This document shows positions 49,764 to 53,662 of a stretch of 53,662 bases of DNA, in pieces. The first letter of the stretch is position 1. Each line of letters begins with the position of its first letter. A program made the position numbers and the translations under genes. Source of the stretch: Knoellia aerolata DSM 18566 (GTDB taxonomy: Bacteria > Actinomycetota > Actinomycetes > Actinomycetales > Dermatophilaceae); NCBI RefSeq assembly GCF_000768695.1, contig NZ_AVPL01000022.1, positions 1 through 53,662 on the forward strand, written 5' to 3'. The notes beneath the pieces were generated by a model. That model searched no databases. It was not told the DNA's origin and worked only from the letters and a program-made list of their open reading frames with translations.

Positions 49764-50525
49764 TCAGGGGCTGCTGGGGGTGGGGCTGGGGCTGGGGGCC
49801 GCCTTGTCCTTCGGTCCGGCCGGGGTGGACTTGTCCTTCGGGCCGGCGTGCGCGGGCTTGTCCTTGCCCGACTTGCCGGCCTTCCCGTCCTTGCCGTCCT
49901 CGGTGGCGTCGTCCTTGCCGGCCTTGGGCCCGTTGCCCGGGTGGGGCACCGCCGCGCAGAAGGCCTCGACCTTGTCCTCGCCGCCGGCGGCGGCCGCGAG
50001 GTTGCGCATCGCGACGGAGCCCTTCGCGCGCTCGACGCCGTCGTCGTGCTTGTGGTGGTTGGACCAGGCCCGGCACAGCCCGAACTTGGCCGGTCCGTTG
50101 GCATCGGGGCCGACGGGGCGGTCCGACGGCTTCGGACTCGGGCTGGTCGAGGTCGTGGCCGGAGTGACCGTCGACGGCGCGGCCGGTGGGCGGCTGGCGG
50201 ACCACGCGACCACGGCGGTGCCACCCAGTCCGATGGCGATGCCGGCGACTGCCGCCCCGGCCCGGGCACTCATGAGTGGACTGAGCACGGGGATTCTCCT
50301 CGTCAGGGGGCTGCGCGTCGTCATCGCGGCGGACGCAGCGGTGGCGCGGAACAGGGCGAGCGGCTCGGCCGAGCCGACCAGCTCGTGCGGTCGGGCCTCG
50401 GCCGTCAGGGCGTCACGCAGCTGCGCGAGGCGTTGCTGTCCCTCCGAGGGCAGCGACAGGTCCGTGCCGTCGTCCTCGCCCCGAGGACGCCACCACGCGT
50501 GGACCTTCCACATCACGGATCTCAT
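49764..50525 (-). CDS. Membrane protein co-encoded with an ECF sigma factor
   Basis: 253 residues. The ATG at 50525 overlaps the stop of the sigma gene (ATGA). Cytosolic N-terminus of about 85 residues, one membrane segment (SARAGAAVAGIAIGLGGTAV), a Pro/Thr/Ser linker, then an extracytoplasmic part with two Cys (FGLCRAWSNHHKHDD and VEAFCAAVPHP). The tail is low complexity with repeated GPKDK. The position suggests an anti-sigma or sigma-associated factor, but no HxxxCxxC zinc anti-sigma motif is visible. Confidence 0.75.
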   Translation of the reverse strand: MRSVMWKVHAWWRPRGEDDGTDLSLPSEGQQRLAQLRDALTAEARPHELVGSAEPLALFRATAASAAMTTRSPLTRRIPVLSPLMSARAGAAVAGIAIGLGGTAVVAWSASRPPAAPSTVTPATTSTSPSPKPSDRPVGPDANGPAKFGLCRAWSNHHKHDDGVERAKGSVAMRNLAAAAGGEDKVEAFCAAVPHPGNGPKAGKDDATEDGKDGKAGKSGKDKPAHAGPKDKSTPAGPKDKAAPSPSPTPSSP

Positions 50526-51103
50526 GTCGGAAGGGGAAGCGACTGAGCCGGCGATGGCGTTACACCTCGTTCGGCGAGCAGCTCCTCGAGGCGTCGCAGC
50601 CCACGGTGGGTGGCGACCCGGACCGCACCGGGGCTGCGCCCCAGGACGTCGGCCACCGCCACCGCGGGCAACCCGACGACGATCCTCAGCGCGATGACCT
50701 CGGCCTGCGCCGTCGGGAGCTGCGCCACCAGCCGGAGCGCCTCCTCGGTGTCGATCCGCTCGAGGGCTCGGTCGGAGGCGTCCCGGGTCCCCGGCTCCGT
50801 CGTGGACCGGACCCACTCCCGGTCCACGACCGCGATCCGGGCGCGACGTCGACCCTGGTCCACGGCCCGACGTCGGGCGGTCGTGAAGACCCATGCGCGC
50901 CAGGCGATCTCGTCTCCGCGGAACGCGTGCAAGCCCCTGACCACGGACAGCCACGTCTCGGCCGCCACGTCGTCGGCGGGCTCACGCGTCATGACGAGGT
51001 AGCGGACCAGTGCGGGGTTGAGATCACGCCACAGCATCGCGAAGGCGACCTCGTCACCCTCCTGGGCACGGGCCAGCACGGTGGCGAACTCCCCGCCGAT
51101 CAC
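50522..51103 (-). CDS. ECF-type RNA polymerase sigma factor
   Basis: 193 residues from a GTG at 51103. Sigma region 2 reads EVAFAMLWRDLNPALVRYLV and DDVAAETWLSVVRGLHAFRG with RAWVFTTARRRAVD; region 4 reads LPTAQAEVIALRIVVGLPAV and GRSPGAVRVATHRGLRRL. It directs RNA polymerase to a small regulon. Coupled to the membrane protein downstream, the usual sigma/anti-sigma order. Confidence 0.9.
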   Translation of the reverse strand: MIGGEFATVLARAQEGDEVAFAMLWRDLNPALVRYLVMTREPADDVAAETWLSVVRGLHAFRGDEIAWRAWVFTTARRRAVDQGRRRARIAVVDREWVRSTTEPGTRDASDRALERIDTEEALRLVAQLPTAQAEVIALRIVVGLPAVAVADVLGRSPGAVRVATHRGLRRLEELLAERGVTPSPAQSLPLPT

Positions 51104-51218
51104 GTGCCCAGTGTGGGGCTCCCGCGCGGGGTGGGTGAGCGTTTCGCCGTTCCGCGGTCACACCGGGCCCGCCTCGCGCGTCAGTGGGGTGACCGAACAC
51201 CGTGGAAGGGTGGACGCC

Positions 51219-52073
51219 GTGGACCAGACGGAAGCGTTCCTGCTCGAACGACCACGGCTCGTGGCGATCGCGAGCCGCGTCCTCGACGACCACGTCGAGG
51301 CGGAGGACGTCGTGCAGCAGGCGTGGCTGCGGCTGCACCGGACGGACACCGAGATCGAGAGCCTCCCGGCGTGGCTGACCACGGTCACCACCCGCCTCTG
51401 CCTCGACCGGCTGCGCTCCCGGACCCCGGTGCCCGTGGCTGACGTGGATCTCGGCGAGACGGTCAGCGACCCGGCCGACGACGTCGCGCTCGCCGACACG
51501 GTCGGTGTCGGCCTGCAGGTCGTGCTCGACCGGCTGGCTCCGCGCGAGCGGGTCGCGTTCGTCCTCCACGACAGCTTCGGCTTCGAGTTCGCCACCATCG
51601 CGGCGGTCCTCGACACCACACCAGCGGCCGCCCGCAAGCTGGCCTCGCGGGCCCGCGCCAAGGTCGCCCAGCCGCGACCCGAGGACCGTCTGGCCGACTG
51701 GGAGGTGGTCGACGCCTTCATGGCCGCGGCCAGGAACGGCGACTTCGACCGGCTGCTCCGACTGCTCGCGCCCGACGCCGCGGTGACTGCCGACGACGCC
51801 GCGGTCCTCATGGGCACGCCGCAGCAGATCGACGGTGCGGATCAGGTGGCCACGTTCTTCGACGGCAGCGCACAGGCAGCGCTTCCGGTCTTCCTCGGCG
51901 ACCGCCCGGGCACCGCCTGGTTCCACCGTGGCGCGGCCAAGGTCGTCTTCGACTTCACCGTGGCGGACGGCCTCGTGCGCGCCATCACCTTCCGCGCCGC
52001 GCCCGACGTGCTCTCCCGCGTCGTCCGCCGCGACGGCGGGGAGCCCACCAGCGGTGGGCGCGCCGAGGGCTGA
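51219..52073 (+). CDS. SigJ/ECF41-like sigma factor with SnoaL-type C-terminus
   Basis: 284 residues from the GTG at 51219, which has GGAAGG about 10 nt upstream (in-frame GTG codons at 51189 and 51210 are alternatives). Sigma regions 2 and 4: LVAIASRVLDDHVEAEDVVQ, LTTVTTRLCLDRLRSR, LAPRERVAFVLHDSFGFEFA. The C-terminal 120 residues form a SnoaL/NTF2-like domain (VVDAFMAAARNGDFDRLLRL onward), which in ECF41-like factors regulates activity within the same chain. No partner anti-sigma is needed. Next to a DUF1059 gene. Confidence 0.87.
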   Translation: MDQTEAFLLERPRLVAIASRVLDDHVEAEDVVQQAWLRLHRTDTEIESLPAWLTTVTTRLCLDRLRSRTPVPVADVDLGETVSDPADDVALADTVGVGLQVVLDRLAPRERVAFVLHDSFGFEFATIAAVLDTTPAAARKLASRARAKVAQPRPEDRLADWEVVDAFMAAARNGDFDRLLRLLAPDAAVTADDAAVLMGTPQQIDGADQVATFFDGSAQAALPVFLGDRPGTAWFHRGAAKVVFDFTVADGLVRAITFRAAPDVLSRVVRRDGGEPTSGGRAEG

Positions 52074-52147
52074 CTCCGGTCACACACCGCCCACGCCGAT
52101 CGTCAACACCTCAGAAGGCCATCGAGACCATCGAGAAGGAGACACCC

Positions 52148-52384
52148 ATGAAGACCATGACCTGCCGTGACCTCGGAGGGCCCTGCGACCTCGAGCACCA
52201 CGGCGACACAGCCGACGACGTCATCACCGCCCAGGACCAGCACCTCAAGGAGGCGGAGGCGGCCGGCGATGCCACCCACCAGGAGGCCCGCGACGCCATG
52301 AAGAACCGCTGGCGGCACCCCAAGAAGTCGCTGGGCTGGTACAACGACACCAAGAAGGCCTTCGCCGCGCTCCCCGAGGCCTGA
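52148..52384 (+). CDS. DUF1059 domain-containing protein
   Basis: 78 residues. MKTMTCRDLGGPCDLEHHGD is the DUF1059 start (Cys-Arg-Asp and a second Cys), followed by DDVITAQDQHLKEAEAAGD, WRHPKKSLGWYNDTKKAFAA. Small soluble protein of unknown function with two conserved Cys that could bind metal. 75 nt downstream of the ECF41-like sigma gene and possibly transcribed with it. Confidence 0.85.
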   Translation: MKTMTCRDLGGPCDLEHHGDTADDVITAQDQHLKEAEAAGDATHQEARDAMKNRWRHPKKSLGWYNDTKKAFAALPEA

Positions 52385-52412
52385 GCCCACCGCTTCGGCC
52401 ACACTGGATGTC

Positions 52413-53273
52413 GTGCGGTGCGGGACGAGGGTGGTGGTGGCGACCGTCGCGACCCTTGCCCTGCTCGGGTGCGGCTCGGACCCGGACCCGGACCCGGGAA
52501 CCACGGGAGGGCCGAGCACGGTGTCGGCGCGGGCGCCTGACAGCACCGAGGCCTACCTTCCCGGGCTGGAGGCAGACCTGTACCTGCCGGCCGGCAACCC
52601 TGGGTCGGCCCCCGTGGTCGTCCTCGTGCCCGGAGGCGGGTGGACCAGCGCCGATCGCGCCGGACTCGGCCCGCTCGCCGCATCCCTGGCGGCCGCGGGC
52701 AACGTCGCGGTCAACGCGACCTACCGGGTGGCGCCGGCCGCGCGGTTCCCCCAGCCCGTCTCGGACGTCGTCTGTGCAGCCGACTACGGCGCTGCTCGAG
52801 CCGCCCGGGCGGGGATCGCGCCGACTCGCGTCGTGCTGCTCGGCCACTCGGCCGGGGCACACCTGGCCGCGCTGGGCACCTTGGCGCCCGCCCACTTCCG
52901 GGCCGAGTGCCCGTGGCCGGCCAGGAACGTCGACGGCCTCGTCGGGCTGGCCGGTGCGTACGACCTCACCGGGCTGGCCGACGTGGTCCAGCCGCTCTTC
53001 GGTGCGACGCCCCGCCAGCAGCCCGAACGGTGGCGCGAGGGCACCCCGAGCAGCTGGGTCGGTCAGCGCACCCCCTCGCCGCCGGTCCTGCTCGCGCACG
53101 GTGAGCTCGACGACGTCGTGGCGGTCCCGCAGAGCCGGGACTTCGGGGCTGCGCTGACCGGCGCGGGCCACGACGTGGAGCTGGAGATCCTCCCCGATGC
53201 CGACCACGACACGATCTACCGCCCGGAGGTCGTCGCCGACCTCATCGCCCGCTGGCTGGCCGGTCTGGGCTGA
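52413..53273 (+). CDS. Lipoprotein alpha/beta hydrolase (esterase, BD-FAE-like)
   Basis: 286 residues from a GTG at 52413. The N-terminus VVVATVATLALLGCGS ends in a lipobox (LLGC), so it is a membrane-anchored lipoprotein on the outer face. The hydrolase core has VVVLVPGGGWTSAD (oxyanion), GHSAGAHLAAL (nucleophile Ser), VLLAHGELDDVV (acid) and DADHDTI (His). Catalytic triad intact. Substrate unknown. Convergent with the gene at the right edge. Confidence 0.87.
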   Translation: MRCGTRVVVATVATLALLGCGSDPDPDPGTTGGPSTVSARAPDSTEAYLPGLEADLYLPAGNPGSAPVVVLVPGGGWTSADRAGLGPLAASLAAAGNVAVNATYRVAPAARFPQPVSDVVCAADYGAARAARAGIAPTRVVLLGHSAGAHLAALGTLAPAHFRAECPWPARNVDGLVGLAGAYDLTGLADVVQPLFGATPRQQPERWREGTPSSWVGQRTPSPPVLLAHGELDDVVAVPQSRDFGAALTGAGHDVELEILPDADHDTIYRPEVVADLIARWLAGLG

Positions 53274-53290
53274 CCGGCCGGTCGGCAAGG

Positions 53291-53662
53291 CTACCTGCGC
53301 CGGCTGCTGAGCACCTCTGACGCAGCGATCTTGAGGCGCCCGCCCTCGTCGACGAGTCGGAAGCTGGTGCGTTCGACGTCGACACGGCCGTTGTCGCGGG
53401 TGTAGGTCAGGGTGGCGACGACCCGGTCCGGGGCCGTGGCCTCGACGTCGCTGACGCTCACGTCGTTGATCTCGTTCCAGAACGCCTCGTAGGACTCTCG
53501 GCCACCGGCGTTCCGGCTCTGGTAGTCGGCCGTCATCAACGGCCACGCTTGCGCCGTGTCGCCGGGGAGCAGTGCGTAGTAGTCGGTGATCGCCGACGCG
53601 AGTCGTGACGTCGTCGCCGGGGAGGCGGGGGACTGGGTCGCCGGGGTCGGTGTGGGGGTGGG
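53291..53662 (-). CDS. C-terminal part of a secreted or membrane protein (partial)
   Basis: The frame is open from the stop at 53291 to the window edge (at least 123 residues), so the N-terminus is outside. A Pro/Thr-rich linker (PTPTPTPATQSPA) is followed by a globular domain ITDYYALLPGDTAQAWPLMT, ADYQSRNAGG, FRLVDEGGRLKIAAS. This linker-plus-NTF2-like ending is found in extracytoplasmic tails of actinobacterial proteins, including some Ser/Thr kinases, but I cannot confirm a kinase from the visible part. An ATG at 53539 lies inside the domain and is unlikely to be the start. Confidence 0.55.
   Translation of the reverse strand, partial: PTPTPTPATQSPASPATTSRLASAITDYYALLPGDTAQAWPLMTADYQSRNAGGRESYEAFWNEINDVSVSDVEATAPDRVVATLTYTRDNGRVDVERTSFRLVDEGGRLKIAASEVLSSRRR

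Overview
The window is one contiguous piece of a high-GC actinobacterial chromosome. The protein families fit Actinomycetota, and an Intrasporangiaceae-like host (Janibacter/Knoellia/Phycicoccus relatives) is my best guess, not a proven one. They include an HspR-like MerR beside hsp20, a SARP/BTAD regulator, ECF sigma factors including an ECF41-like one, DUF5701, DUF2804, DUF664 and a DrrA-type ABC exporter. I saw no rRNA, tRNA, CRISPR array, integrase, transposase or replication origin.

Left part (1-21.8 kb): mostly single metabolic, membrane and regulatory genes. They include an extended SDR, a VOC protein, a 2H phosphoesterase, a secreted M14 carboxypeptidase, a diacylglycerol-kinase-like lipid kinase, an orphan NarL-type regulator and DUF2804. 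Then come a TetR regulator divergent from an alpha/beta hydrolase, an SDR, a three-gene ABC exporter, an N5-(carboxyethyl)ornithine-synthase-like dehydrogenase, a cupin, DUF5701 and a PPOX protein. A two-gene cassette (DUF6345 plus a partner of unknown family) occurs twice, at 1-1.58 kb (partner cut by the window edge) and at 20.05-21.79 kb. Both copies share a 5' hairpin just before the start codon. Two decayed pieces of DUF72 genes lie at 10.2 and 18.7 kb.

Middle part (21.8-41.6 kb): a defence island. Its core is a six-gene minus-strand operon of about 17 kb in which all junctions overlap by 4 nt or are 2 nt apart. In transcription order it encodes a DUF1998-type giant helicase, an SNF2-like helicase, an Eco57I-class N6-adenine methylase, a McrB-like GTPase, the McrC nuclease, and a small CHAT/caspase-like protein. 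The first three resemble a DISARM-like module, and here they are joined to McrBC and a putative protease effector. A divergent EcsC-family gene and a zinc-ribbon/GIY-YIG-like protein flank it. This is the most likely undescribed system in the window.

Right part (41.6-53.7 kb): an NmrA-like protein coupled to a hemerythrin, a large SARP-ATPase regulator, a small membrane protein, a J-domain protein, hsp20 divergent from its likely MerR regulator, and DUF664. Then follow an ECF sigma factor coupled to a membrane partner, an ECF41-like sigma factor, a DUF1059 protein, a lipoprotein esterase and a truncated gene at the edge.

A sequence-level signal runs through everything. The octamer GTATGCCG (or CGGCATAC) occurs 22 times, about ten times more than base composition predicts. 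It occurs in several reading frames at the cost of rare codons, and once as an inverted pair forming an intergenic hairpin.
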